Source: Wenxinia marina DSM 24838 | Lineage (GTDB): Bacteria > Pseudomonadota > Alphaproteobacteria > Rhodobacterales > Rhodobacteraceae | Length of the DNA stretch: 52,751 bases | Assembly (NCBI RefSeq): GCF_000379485.1 | Contig: NZ_KB902294.1 | Coordinates: 1-52,751 of the forward strand | Direction of reading: 5' to 3' | Translations under genes and position numbers: made by a program | The notes under the pieces: model-generated | What the model saw: the letters and a program-made list of their open reading frames with translations, nothing else | Databases searched by the model: none | What the model was told of the DNA's origin: nothing | Shown: positions 9,688 to 17,882 of the stretch, piece by piece | How the letters are laid out: every line of letters begins with the position of its first letter | How positions within the stretch are numbered: position 1 is the first letter of the stretch

Positions 9688-11361
9688 TCAGCGCGTCCCG
9701 TGGCCGGCCCTGATGTTGAGCCGCATTCGCGGGTTCACAACCTGGTCGGACACATGGACGTTCCAGACCGCGGCGGTCGAGCCGGCCTCGTAGGCCGCGC
9801 GCAGCTCGGCGAAGCGCCCAAGCTCCGTCACCGTCTCCCCCGATAGCCCGAAGCCGCGCGCGATGGAGGCCAGATCCGTGCGCCCGAAGATCGCGCCGCT
9901 GTCGTCGATCCCGTCCTCGCGCAGCTTGTGGATCTCGGCCCCGTAGGCGCCATCGTTGGAACAGACCACGAGGAGCCGGATGCCCTGCCGGCGCAGGCAT
10001 TCCAGTTCCTGCACGTGCATCAGCAGGCTGCCGTCGCCTTCGTACAGCACCACCCGACCGTCGCCGCGCGCCACCGCCACGCCGATGGCGTAGGAGATCG
10101 CGTTCCCGATGGCGCCGAAATCGCGCATGACATGGTAGCGGCCGGGCGTCTGCCCCCGCATCACGGTGTGGAAGTAGGACTGGTGGCCGGACCCGCTGAC
10201 CACGTCCCAGTCGCCGGGGATCACGGCTTCCAGTTCCCCGAAGACCCGCCGCGGGTCGAGCGTTCCGGGTTCGACCTGATACTCGCTCGAATCGGCCGGT
10301 TCGTCTCGGATCCGCGCGGCCAGTGCGTCGCTGCGGAGCCGGGCCGCGGGCGCCGGACCCCTGCGGAGCCGGTCGGCGAGGCCGCGGGCGGCCAGCCGCG
10401 CGTCGGCGCGCAGGTAGGTATCGGCCGCACTGAGGCCTTCGCGCAGGCCCAGCGGCTCGGGGTCGATCTGCACGACATGTGCCGCGGGCGGTATCAGGCG
10501 GCCGCCATCGACGGTGTGATAGGTCAAGCTCGCCCCGATCGCCACAACGAGGTCGGCCTCGGCGAAGATCTCGCGCGCGATGCTGCGGGCAAAGCCGCCG
10601 GCCACGCCCAGCGAGAACGGATGGTCGTCGTAGAGACCGCGCGCCAGTAGCGTCGTGGACAGGAAGGCGCCGGACAGGTCTGCGACCTCGGCCACGTCGG
10701 TCTCCGCCCCGGCCGCCATGACGCCGCGCCCGGCGATGAGGATCGGGCAGCGCGCGGCCGCCAGCCGCTCGGCCAGCGCGTCGAGTTGCCCCGGATCGGG
10801 CGGCAGCGGCGGCGTCACCGGGATCAGGTCGTCGGACGGGACATAGGGGCCGATGTTCGGCATCGGCTGCTTCTGCAGGTCGTAGGGCACGGCCAGTACC
10901 ACCGGCCGGCGTTCGTGCCGCGCGGTCCAGTACGCCTCGCGCACGTACTGGTGCATTCGGTCCGGGTGCAGGCCAGCGATGTAGTGCGCACCGCAGGTCG
11001 TCACCAGCGGCTGCTGGTCGATGGCCTGACCGTAGAACCGCGCCTTGAGCGGAACGTCGCCCGCCAGCACCACCACCGGGACGCGGCTGCGCGCGGCCGA
11101 GGCAAGCGCGGTGGTGATCTGGGTGATCCCCGGGCCGCAGGTGACCGACGCGACGCCCACCCCGCCGGTCGCGCTGGCATGGCCCATCGCCATGCCGACC
11201 GCGCAGTGCTCGTGCCGGGCGTGGACCGTGGTCACGCCCGGCAGGTTCTTCATCGCAGTGACCCAGTGCATGTTGCCGTCGCCCATCAGGACGAACTGGG
11301 CGGTCGTTCCTTCGGCACGGAAGGCCTCGGCCAGCGCCTGATAGATCGGTCGGTCCTGCAT
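9688..11361 (-). CDS. ThDP-dependent enzyme, acetolactate synthase/decarboxylase-like (copy 1)
   Basis: 557 aa with the three-domain ThDP fold: Pyr domain with cofactor-activating Glu51 (HARHEHCAVG), central domain, and PP domain with the ThDP/Mg motif GDGS at 442-445 and the matching Asn about 27 residues on (CSNDGAYG). The family includes 2-oxoacid decarboxylases, acetolactate-type carboligases and sulfoacetaldehyde acetyltransferase; the substrate cannot be set from sequence. It lies 31 bp after a TctC-like receptor gene, apparently co-transcribed. A second, clearly related copy is at 43105-44760, at the other end of the island. A role on a 2-oxo acid produced by the island's lyases is an inference. 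Confidence 0.85.
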   Translation of the reverse strand: MQDRPIYQALAEAFRAEGTTAQFVLMGDGNMHWVTAMKNLPGVTTVHARHEHCAVGMAMGHASATGGVGVASVTCGPGITQITTALASAARSRVPVVVLAGDVPLKARFYGQAIDQQPLVTTCGAHYIAGLHPDRMHQYVREAYWTARHERRPVVLAVPYDLQKQPMPNIGPYVPSDDLIPVTPPLPPDPGQLDALAERLAAARCPILIAGRGVMAAGAETDVAEVADLSGAFLSTTLLARGLYDDHPFSLGVAGGFARSIAREIFAEADLVVAIGASLTYHTVDGGRLIPPAAHVVQIDPEPLGLREGLSAADTYLRADARLAARGLADRLRRGPAPAARLRSDALAARIRDEPADSSEYQVEPGTLDPRRVFGELEAVIPGDWDVVSGSGHQSYFHTVMRGQTPGRYHVMRDFGAIGNAISYAIGVAVARGDGRVVLYEGDGSLLMHVQELECLRRQGIRLLVVCSNDGAYGAEIHKLREDGIDDSGAIFGRTDLASIARGFGLSGETVTELGRFAELRAAYEAGSTAAVWNVHVSDQVVNPRMRLNIRAGHGTR

Positions 11362-11392
11362 CGCGCTGTCCCCCTGCCCCCTCTGGCCAGTC

Positions 11393-12511
11393 TCAGAAGC
11401 CGCCGTAGCGGGTCTCGGCCCAGTCCTGCAGCCAGGTCATCGGTTCGCCGCTGAGACCCAGGGCACCGGCGAGCACACGGCCCGAGGCTTCGGCACCGAT
11501 CAGCTGCGGATAGTCGCCCATGACCTCCTGCGCGGCGGCGCTGGTCAGGTCGGGGTGATCCATCGCATCGGCGATCGCGGCCTCGTAGACGGCGACGATG
11601 TCGTCGGGCGTCCCCTCGGGCAGCAGGATCATCTTGCCGGCGGTGACGCGGATGTCGAACAGCGACTTCCAGACCTGATACTCGATCCCGTCGAGCGGTT
11701 CGCCATGCACCGCCTCGTAGACCTCGAGGAAGGTCGGCACGTCGGGCGCCACGGGATCGCGGCCGATCACCCCGTCCTGTTCGTAGCCCATGGTGAAGAG
11801 TTGCTGAACCAGCCCCTCCTCAATCAGCGGCACGACCTCGTTGGCGTAGGACAGCATGGTGTCGTGGCGCATCTGGAATTCGCCCCGCTCCAGCCCGCCG
11901 CGGGATTCGCCGAGGCTAATGCCGAAGACGACCTGCGGCCGGATGCCCAAGAGGTCGTAGCTGAGCAGCACGCCGAGATCGGACGAGGTCAGCGTCTGCG
12001 CGGCGATGACCGGCGGGTTCTCGATCAAGGCGCGGATCGCCTCGACCGGGTCCTGGGGCAGGCCGCCGTCGTAGTCGCGGCGCGCGTAGACCACCGTGCC
12101 GGCGGGCGACGAGATGATCGGGATCATCGCGCCGAGGTCGTAGCGGACGGCAGGGTCCTGGAACACCTGATTGAGGATGGTGCTGGCGCCGATGGCCAGG
12201 ATCGTGAGGCCATCGGGGTTCGCCGCGTTGACGAACTCGTTGGTGCCGACGATCGACCCGCCGCCCTCGACATTGCGCAGGAGCACCGTGGGAGCCCCCG
12301 GCAGCGTGTCCTGCAACGGTTGCACGAACAGGCGGGCAAAGGCCGTCGTGCCGCCGCCGGGGCCGTAGGGCACGATCATCTCGACCTCTTCTCCGGCGAA
12401 GTCGGTGTCCGACTGTGCCGCCAGCGGTCCCGCCGCAAGTGCAAAAGCAAGCCCTGCCACAGGCGCGGCCAGCCCGCGCCAGACATGGTCCATCCGGTTC
12501 CGGTGCATCAT
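11393..12511 (-). CDS. TctC/Bug-type tricarboxylate transporter receptor (copy 1)
   Basis: 372-aa periplasmic solute-binding protein. It has a signal peptide (cleavage near LAAQ-S) and the TctC-family ligand loop VPYGPGGGTT. The usual NKPGAGG second loop is replaced by NVEGGGSIVG, as in the two other receptors of this island. TctC proteins bind carboxylates and deliver them to TctAB permeases; the only permease here is at 30509. The start at 12511 has GGGAGG upstream, while the track-length Met at 12535 lacks one. A TGGTATACCG operator candidate is 73-82 bp upstream. It heads a two-gene unit with ThDP enzyme copy 1. Confidence 0.9.
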   Translation of the reverse strand: MMHRNRMDHVWRGLAAPVAGLAFALAAGPLAAQSDTDFAGEEVEMIVPYGPGGGTTAFARLFVQPLQDTLPGAPTVLLRNVEGGGSIVGTNEFVNAANPDGLTILAIGASTILNQVFQDPAVRYDLGAMIPIISSPAGTVVYARRDYDGGLPQDPVEAIRALIENPPVIAAQTLTSSDLGVLLSYDLLGIRPQVVFGISLGESRGGLERGEFQMRHDTMLSYANEVVPLIEEGLVQQLFTMGYEQDGVIGRDPVAPDVPTFLEVYEAVHGEPLDGIEYQVWKSLFDIRVTAGKMILLPEGTPDDIVAVYEAAIADAMDHPDLTSAAAQEVMGDYPQLIGAEASGRVLAGALGLSGEPMTWLQDWAETRYGGF

Positions 12512-12583
12512 CGTCTCGTCCTCCCTGTCGGGCACCCGAACGCTCCTCCGCCCTGGTGCAGCTTCGAAAGGCTAGACCACGAA

Positions 12584-12593
12584 TGGTATACCG
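12584..12593. promoter_or_regulatory. GTATAC-type palindromic operator candidate (TctC copy 1)
   Basis: TGGTATACCG, 9 of 10 to the consensus TGGTATACCA, in an AT-rich gap 73-82 bp upstream of the receptor start at 12511. Confidence 0.55.
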
Positions 12594-12659
12594 TCCATCG
12601 ATTCTCGGCCTGATGACACTACCAATCATGATTTTCGCAAGTATTCCATGAGACGCAGC

Positions 12660-13991
12660 TCAGGGGGGCAGGAAGCGGCGGCACAGCGCGTCCATCTCGG
12701 GCGCGTCGGCCCCGGCGAGGCGCGTCGCCTTGGCCCGGACCTGATCCGAGGAGAACGGCCGATCCGGAGTCCCGGCGAAGCTGTCCCGGGTTTCCGTCAG
12801 CCGGGTGCCGTCGCGCAATTCGAGCTCGAGATGCACGCCCCAGCCCTTGGCGCCGCCGCCGGGTCGCTCGGCCACGGCGATGCGCCGCATCAGGTCACAG
12901 ATCCCCGGATCGGTCAGCGCGTCGTCCGAGAACGCGGCCGGATCCTCCGGGTCGCGATAGGCGGACAGGGCCAGCACGAAGGGCACGCTGTATTGCCCCA
13001 GCCCGATGTCCGACGGGGCCTTGCCCGCGTGATGCGACACGAGCTTCGCGCTGCCCTGAACAGCGATGCGGGCGATGTCGGCCCCGCCGAAGCCGCGCTC
13101 CGCCATCATCCCGCGCAGTGCCTCGACCGGGGCATGGGCGGTGATGTGGCAGGCATAGCGTTTCAGGCAGAGCGTCTCGAGTTCCCACCGGGTGCCGAGG
13201 CCCTCCAGCAGCGCGTCGGGCGCGGTGTCGGAACAGTAGGCGTCGAAGAACCCGTAGCGCCCTTCGATCACCGCATGGGGCGCCTCGAACCCGCGCGCGG
13301 CGAGCCGGGCCGCGAGGACGCCCGATTCCGCGGCGCGCCCAAGGTGCAGCCGTTTCACCATGCCGCCCTGCCCCGACGCCGCGAACGCCAGAAGGCCGGA
13401 GACGAGGGACCCTGCGATGCCCTGGGCCGAGGCGAGTTGCGAGGCCGACAGGCCCATCAGCCGGCCGCAGGCGATCGCCGCACCGAACGGGCCGGTCAGG
13501 CCGGGGGCGTGGAAACCGGATTTCTCCGGCGTGTGCAGGGTGGCCGCGCCGAGGCGGAACATTGTCTCGCACCCCGCGACGATGGCGCCGATCAGGTCGT
13601 CATCCGACGCGCCGACCGCCTGCGCCACGGCCAGCGCGGGCAGCGCCACCGTCGCGCCGGGGTGGACGCCTGCGCCCGGCTTGCGCAGGCTGTCGAGTTC
13701 GAAGGCATGGCAGAAGGCGCCCAGCGCCAGCGCCGCCTGCGGCGGGTGCAAGCGCAGGTCGGGTTCGCCGGGGATGCGGCAGGGTCCGCCGGACCCGGTG
13801 TCCACCGCCTCGGCCAGGATCATCCGCGACCAGGGCAGCCGGCGTCCGAACATGGCCGCGCCCAGCGCGTCGACCAGACAGTGCCGCGCGAGTTGCGCGA
13901 CATGCGGCGGGATGTCGTCGGACCGCAGCCCGAGCGCGAAGGCGGCATGAGCCTCGGCGACCGTTGCGGCGGCCGGGGAGCGGTCTGCCAT
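12660..13991 (-). CDS. MmgE/PrpD family protein (paralog 1)
   Basis: 443 aa, normal for MmgE/PrpD (2-methylcitrate dehydratase, iminodisuccinate epimerase, cis-aconitate decarboxylase and relatives). It has the all-helical N-terminal domain (CLVDALGAAMFG, HAFELDSLRKPG) and the motif MVKRLHLGRAAESG, which groups it with the paralog at 20459 rather than the AKPF-H-GHAA group. Chemistry is probably dehydration, epimerisation or decarboxylation of a polycarboxylate; which one is not clear. The start lies 4 bp after the stop of the ornithine-cyclodeaminase-like gene. It ends the leftward unit that starts at 19280. Confidence 0.88.
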   Translation of the reverse strand: MADRSPAAATVAEAHAAFALGLRSDDIPPHVAQLARHCLVDALGAAMFGRRLPWSRMILAEAVDTGSGGPCRIPGEPDLRLHPPQAALALGAFCHAFELDSLRKPGAGVHPGATVALPALAVAQAVGASDDDLIGAIVAGCETMFRLGAATLHTPEKSGFHAPGLTGPFGAAIACGRLMGLSASQLASAQGIAGSLVSGLLAFAASGQGGMVKRLHLGRAAESGVLAARLAARGFEAPHAVIEGRYGFFDAYCSDTAPDALLEGLGTRWELETLCLKRYACHITAHAPVEALRGMMAERGFGGADIARIAVQGSAKLVSHHAGKAPSDIGLGQYSVPFVLALSAYRDPEDPAAFSDDALTDPGICDLMRRIAVAERPGGGAKGWGVHLELELRDGTRLTETRDSFAGTPDRPFSSDQVRAKATRLAGADAPEMDALCRRFLPP

Positions 13992-13995
13992 TTCG

Positions 13996-15084
13996 TCAGT
14001 TCCTTATGGTCTGCAAGAAGAGCGCGTCGTCCAGCACGACCCCTTCGCCCCGGGCCGCGGCCCGTTCCACGATGAGGCCGGCAAGCGCCGCGAACTGCGC
14101 ACCGTGGATGTTGCCGCGTTCCGAGAAGGTGATCTGGCTGTCGTCGGTGCGTCCGCGGGACGGGTCGGCCAGCAGGTCCGCGAACATCACGCGCCGGTCG
14201 CGCGGAATGGCGTGGAAGCGGCGCGCGGTGCCCGCGCCTGCCTTTTCCCCGCCGAGCGCGAAGGTCACGCCTTCATCCTCGACCGCCCAGTCCGGCACTT
14301 CGAGCGGCCCCGACGCGGTGCCGAAGCGCAGCGCCCGGTCGATGCGGCCGTCGGCGACGGCATCGAGCGTGCCGCCGATGCAGGTCACATGGGTGCCGGG
14401 GTCGAGCGCCGCGCCGGGGACGACCGGGCCGATCGCGTTGGTGCAGGCCGACAGGATGTCAGCGTCCCGCACGGCGGCCTCGGCACTGTCCATCGCCTCG
14501 GCGTCGACCCCTTGGCGTGCCCGCGCCTCGGCGGCCAGCGCCTCGCTGTTGGCGCGGGTGGGAGCGTAGATGCGGACGCGGCGGATCGGCCGGACCTGCA
14601 GGATCGCGTCGATGTGGGTGCGCGCCATGCCGCCGGCGCCGAGGATGCCGAGGGTCGCCGCATCCTCGCGCGCCATGTAGCGCACGCCGAGCGCGGAATC
14701 CGCGCCGACCCGCATCTGCTGGATCAGCCCGTCATGGACGATGGCGCGGAGCGCGCCGTCCGTCATGTCGAACACCATCAGGAGGCCCATATAGGTGCCG
14801 GGTTCGACGCAGTACTTCTCCTTGCGCGGGCGGCCGTCGACGACGCGACGATAGATCACGTCGGATTTCACCCGCAGGCAGCCCCAGCGGTCGGGGCCGA
14901 GCCCCGCGGCCAAGCCCAGCTGCCAGCTGCGCCCGCCTTCCGTCTGCGGCGACTGGAAGTCGAGCCGCGGCGCGGTCAGCGAGCGGCTGGCGGCATAGGC
15001 GCGATACGCCCTGTCGAGCGCCGTGACGACATCCGCGGGCGACACCAGCCGGGCCACCGCGTCGTTGTCGAGGATCAGGGGCAT
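13996..15084 (-). CDS. Ornithine cyclodeaminase/mu-crystallin family protein
   Basis: 362 aa with the family's N-terminal substrate domain and an NAD(P)-binding Rossmann core (LGILGAGGMARTH, followed by RIYAPTRANSEALA). Family members include ornithine and lysine cyclodeaminase, ketimine reductase, alanine dehydrogenase and tauropine-like enzymes, so the reaction is uncertain: NAD(P)-linked conversion of an amino/imino acid is the usual theme. The start MPLILDND at 15084 fits family N-termini better than upstream Met codons. It lies between a receptor gene and a PrpD-like gene, which could mean an amino-polycarboxylate substrate. A strong hairpin at 15116-15141 precedes it. Confidence 0.85.
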   Translation of the reverse strand: MPLILDNDAVARLVSPADVVTALDRAYRAYAASRSLTAPRLDFQSPQTEGGRSWQLGLAAGLGPDRWGCLRVKSDVIYRRVVDGRPRKEKYCVEPGTYMGLLMVFDMTDGALRAIVHDGLIQQMRVGADSALGVRYMAREDAATLGILGAGGMARTHIDAILQVRPIRRVRIYAPTRANSEALAAEARARQGVDAEAMDSAEAAVRDADILSACTNAIGPVVPGAALDPGTHVTCIGGTLDAVADGRIDRALRFGTASGPLEVPDWAVEDEGVTFALGGEKAGAGTARRFHAIPRDRRVMFADLLADPSRGRTDDSQITFSERGNIHGAQFAALAGLIVERAAARGEGVVLDDALFLQTIRN

Positions 15085-15115
15085 CGGGCGGACCTTTCGA
15101 CGGCGCGCGGGTCGA

Positions 15116-15141
15116 GGGACCCCGGCCGGAGCCGGGATCCC
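15116..15141 (-). other. Intercistronic hairpin after TctC copy 2
   Basis: Stem GGGA-c-CCCGGC pairs with GCCGGG-a-TCCC around a 4-base loop, 11 bases past the receptor stop. With no U-run, it more likely protects or limits the receptor mRNA than ends transcription. A similar hairpin follows receptor copy 3. Confidence 0.5.
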
Positions 15142-15152
15142 CCAGGCGAAGG

Positions 15153-16265
15153 TCAGTCGAGCGTGACGTCGTAGACCTCGAGCAGCCAATCGGTCAGCCA
15201 CTGGCGCTGTTCGTCGCTCACCTCGGCCGCGCCGCGAAGCACGCCGGCGGCGGCCTCAATCCCGATGACCTGATCGTAGGGGCCGAGAACGTCCATAGCA
15301 GCCTGCCCCTGCAGGGCATCGCTGGCCATGGCCGCCGCGGCGGCGTCGGCATAGATCTGCAGGATCTCGTCCGGGGTGCCGGCCGGCAAGACGAACATCT
15401 TGGCCGCCATGACCCGGATGTCGAACAGCATCTTCCAGACGCTGTACTCGATCCCTTCGAGTGGCTTGCCGTGGACCATCTCGTAGACCTCGAGGAAGGT
15501 CGGAACCTCGGGCGCCATCGGGTCGCGTTCGATCACGCCGTTGCGTTCGTAGCCCAGCGTGAACAGGGGAGCCGTCGAGCCTTCCTCGATCATCGGCAGG
15601 ACGCCTGCGGTCCAGGACGCCATGTTGTCGAAGTTGACCTGGAATTCGCCGCGTTCGTAGCCGCCGCGCGCATCGGCGTTCGACAGGCCGAAGACGGGGC
15701 GGATCTTGATCCCGAGGAGGTCGAGCGACACCAGCGTCGGCAGGTCCGCCGCGGTGGCACCGTCGCCGCCATAGACCGCCACGTTCTCCTGAAGGTAGGG
15801 AACATCATGAGCCGGATCGCCGGTCAGGCCGAAGTCGGTCCGCCCATAGACCACCACGCCGAAGGGCGAGGCGAGGAACGGCCGGAAGTTCGGCAGGTCG
15901 TAGCGGACGGCCGGGTTGCGCAGCAGGTACTGGAAGAAGGTGCCGGTGCCCAATGCGCCGATGGTCAGCCCGTCGGGTTCGGCATTCTGCGCGAATTCGT
16001 TGATGCCCACCACCGATCCGGCGCCTTCGACGTTGCGGATCAGGATCGTCGGCTGGCCCGGCAGCGCCTCGCCCAGCGGTCCGGCGAAGAGACGGGCGTG
16101 GATGGTGGAGCCGCCGCCCGCGCCATAGGGCACGATCATCTCGATTTCCTCGGGGGCGAACCCCTCCTGCGCGCGAAGCGGCAGCGGCAGGGTCGCCGCG
16201 GCGCCTAGCGCGAGGCTGCCTTTGAGAAAGCGGCGGCGGCTGCCGGTCGGTGTCGTGTTGGTCAT
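15153..16265 (-). CDS. TctC/Bug-type receptor with Tat signal (copy 2)
   Basis: 370 aa. A twin-arginine signal SRRRFLK (residues 9-15) precedes a hydrophobic stretch ending LPLRAQ. Ligand loops are VPYGAGGGST and NVEGAGSVVG, matching the other two receptors but differing from textbook TctC. GGGAGGAG sits before the ATG at 16265. It lies between a TcuA-like flavoprotein and an ornithine-cyclodeaminase-like gene and lacks a permease gene of its own. Tat export implies folding in the cytoplasm, unlike copies 1 and 3, which have plain Sec-type signals. Confidence 0.9.
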   Translation of the reverse strand: MTNTTPTGSRRRFLKGSLALGAAATLPLPLRAQEGFAPEEIEMIVPYGAGGGSTIHARLFAGPLGEALPGQPTILIRNVEGAGSVVGINEFAQNAEPDGLTIGALGTGTFFQYLLRNPAVRYDLPNFRPFLASPFGVVVYGRTDFGLTGDPAHDVPYLQENVAVYGGDGATAADLPTLVSLDLLGIKIRPVFGLSNADARGGYERGEFQVNFDNMASWTAGVLPMIEEGSTAPLFTLGYERNGVIERDPMAPEVPTFLEVYEMVHGKPLEGIEYSVWKMLFDIRVMAAKMFVLPAGTPDEILQIYADAAAAAMASDALQGQAAMDVLGPYDQVIGIEAAAGVLRGAAEVSDEQRQWLTDWLLEVYDVTLD

Positions 16266-16323
16266 GTCAGGTCTCCTCCCAAGAGTTTCTCTCGACCGGC
16301 CGTTGCGGACCGGACTTTCGTGT

Positions 16324-17853
16324 TCACGCGAAGGCGCGTGTCTCGCCTTGGCCCGCGCTGGCGTGGCGGGCGGCACTGCGGCCGGCGATGCGGCCGAAGG
16401 TGGCGCCCGACATCAGGCCGGTACCGCTCGCGTAGTTGTGGACGAACAGCCCGCCGACGATCTCGCCCGCGGCGTAGAGCCCGGCGATCGGGGCGCCGAA
16501 CTCGGACTCGACGGCCGAGTCCGCCGTCACCTTGAGGCCGCCGAAGGTGAAGGTGATGCCGGTGGTGACGTGGTAGGCGTGGAACGGCGGGGTATCGATC
16601 GGGTTGGCCCAGTTCGTCTTCTCGACAGGCAGCCCCTCGGTCCTGCGGCCGTCGAGGACGTTCGGATCGAACGGGATGTCGGCACGGCAGGCGGCGTTGA
16701 AGTCGCGCACCGTGCGCAGGAACGCCTCGCTGTCGACGCCTTCAAGCTGCTCGGCCAGCCCCTCGATGGTGTCGGATTCGACCTTGGTCACGCGGCGGAT
16801 GCGGTACTCGCCCCGCAGGAGGTGCCTGGTCTTCTCGTCGAAGACCTGCCAGGCGAACATGCCCGGCTGCTTCAGGATCTCGCCGCCATACTTGGCGTAG
16901 GTGTGCGAGTGGAAGTTGGCGCCCTCGTCGACATACCGTTGCCCCTTGGCGTTCACGAGGATGCCGAACGGGTAGTTGTGCTTCTGGAACTGGTCGCCGA
17001 TGGCGAGGTCGCCGTAGGGCGGCGCATTCACGTCCCAGGCGACCGAATGGCAGCCCGACCAGTTGCCGTGGCTGCGCGCACCGATCGCCAGCGCCATGCG
17101 CAGGCCCGCGCCCATGTTGAACCGGGTGCCGCGCACCTTGGCCAGATCCCAGCCCGGCCCGAGATAGCGCGCGCGCATCTCGGGGTTCGACTCGAACCCG
17201 CCGCAGGCGAGGATCACGGCGCCGGCCGCAATCTCCACCCGTTCGCCCTCGCTCATCACCGCGACTCCCGTCACCCGGTCGCCCTCGCGCAGCAGTTCGA
17301 CCGCCGGCGTCTCGTAGGCGATGGGGATATCGAGCGCCTCGGCCCGAGCATAGAGCGCGGTCAGCATCTCCGGCCCGCCGCCCGAGATGTGCAGGGCAAG
17401 ACCGCCCCAGAACCGGAACTTCCCGTCGACCTTGTAGGCCTGCCGGCCGAGGCCGGGCCACATCTTGACGCCCTGCTGGCCGACCCACTTCGCGGTCTCC
17501 TTGCTCGACCGGACGAGGATTTCGCACAGCTCGGGATCAGTGCGGTACTGGGTCAGTTCGAACATGTCGTCGAAATACTGGTCCTCGGTGTAGGTCCCGA
17601 AGTCGATCTGGCTCAGATCCTCCTCCGCCATGGCCGGACAGATCTCGAGCAGATCCTCGACGCCGTCATAGGCGAACCGGAAGGCCCCGCCGGTGTAATG
17701 CGAATTGCCGCCGCGCTCGTCGAACGGGGCCGCCTCGAGGATCAGCGGACGCGCCCCGTTCTCCTTCGCCGAGATCGCGGCGCACAGGGCCGCATTGCCG
17801 GCGCCCACGACGATCACGTCGGGCCGGTACTGGCGCAGGTCGGTCGGGGTCAT
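16324..17853 (-). CDS. FAD-dependent oxidoreductase, tricarballylate dehydrogenase (TcuA)-like
   Basis: 509-aa flavoprotein of the fumarate reductase/succinate dehydrogenase class. Dinucleotide-binding motif VVGAGNAALCAA is near residue 16, then GGNSHYTGGAFRF, a second FAD segment AVILACGGFESN, and the C-terminal GLYAAGEIVGG...NYASGTGLMSGATFG. The GNAAL and GGNS signatures resemble TcuA, which oxidises tricarballylate to cis-aconitate (known in Salmonella). A TcuB-like electron-transfer partner is not seen nearby. Neighbours are a PrpD-like gene (29 bp gap) and a receptor. I infer oxidation of a saturated polycarboxylate to an enoate that a PrpD-like enzyme could act on. Other 2-enoate reductases or dehydrogenases are possible. 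Confidence 0.75.
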   Translation of the reverse strand: MTPTDLRQYRPDVIVVGAGNAALCAAISAKENGARPLILEAAPFDERGGNSHYTGGAFRFAYDGVEDLLEICPAMAEEDLSQIDFGTYTEDQYFDDMFELTQYRTDPELCEILVRSSKETAKWVGQQGVKMWPGLGRQAYKVDGKFRFWGGLALHISGGGPEMLTALYARAEALDIPIAYETPAVELLREGDRVTGVAVMSEGERVEIAAGAVILACGGFESNPEMRARYLGPGWDLAKVRGTRFNMGAGLRMALAIGARSHGNWSGCHSVAWDVNAPPYGDLAIGDQFQKHNYPFGILVNAKGQRYVDEGANFHSHTYAKYGGEILKQPGMFAWQVFDEKTRHLLRGEYRIRRVTKVESDTIEGLAEQLEGVDSEAFLRTVRDFNAACRADIPFDPNVLDGRRTEGLPVEKTNWANPIDTPPFHAYHVTTGITFTFGGLKVTADSAVESEFGAPIAGLYAAGEIVGGLFVHNYASGTGLMSGATFGRIAGRSAARHASAGQGETRAFA

Positions 17854-17882
17854 GTCAACTCCTCGGTGTCGGATGGATGGGA

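Noticed and set aside
16303-16320. CCGGACTTTCG near 16312 as another short repeat copy
   Set aside because: Only the core matches and it sits in the small gap between two island genes; likely chance.
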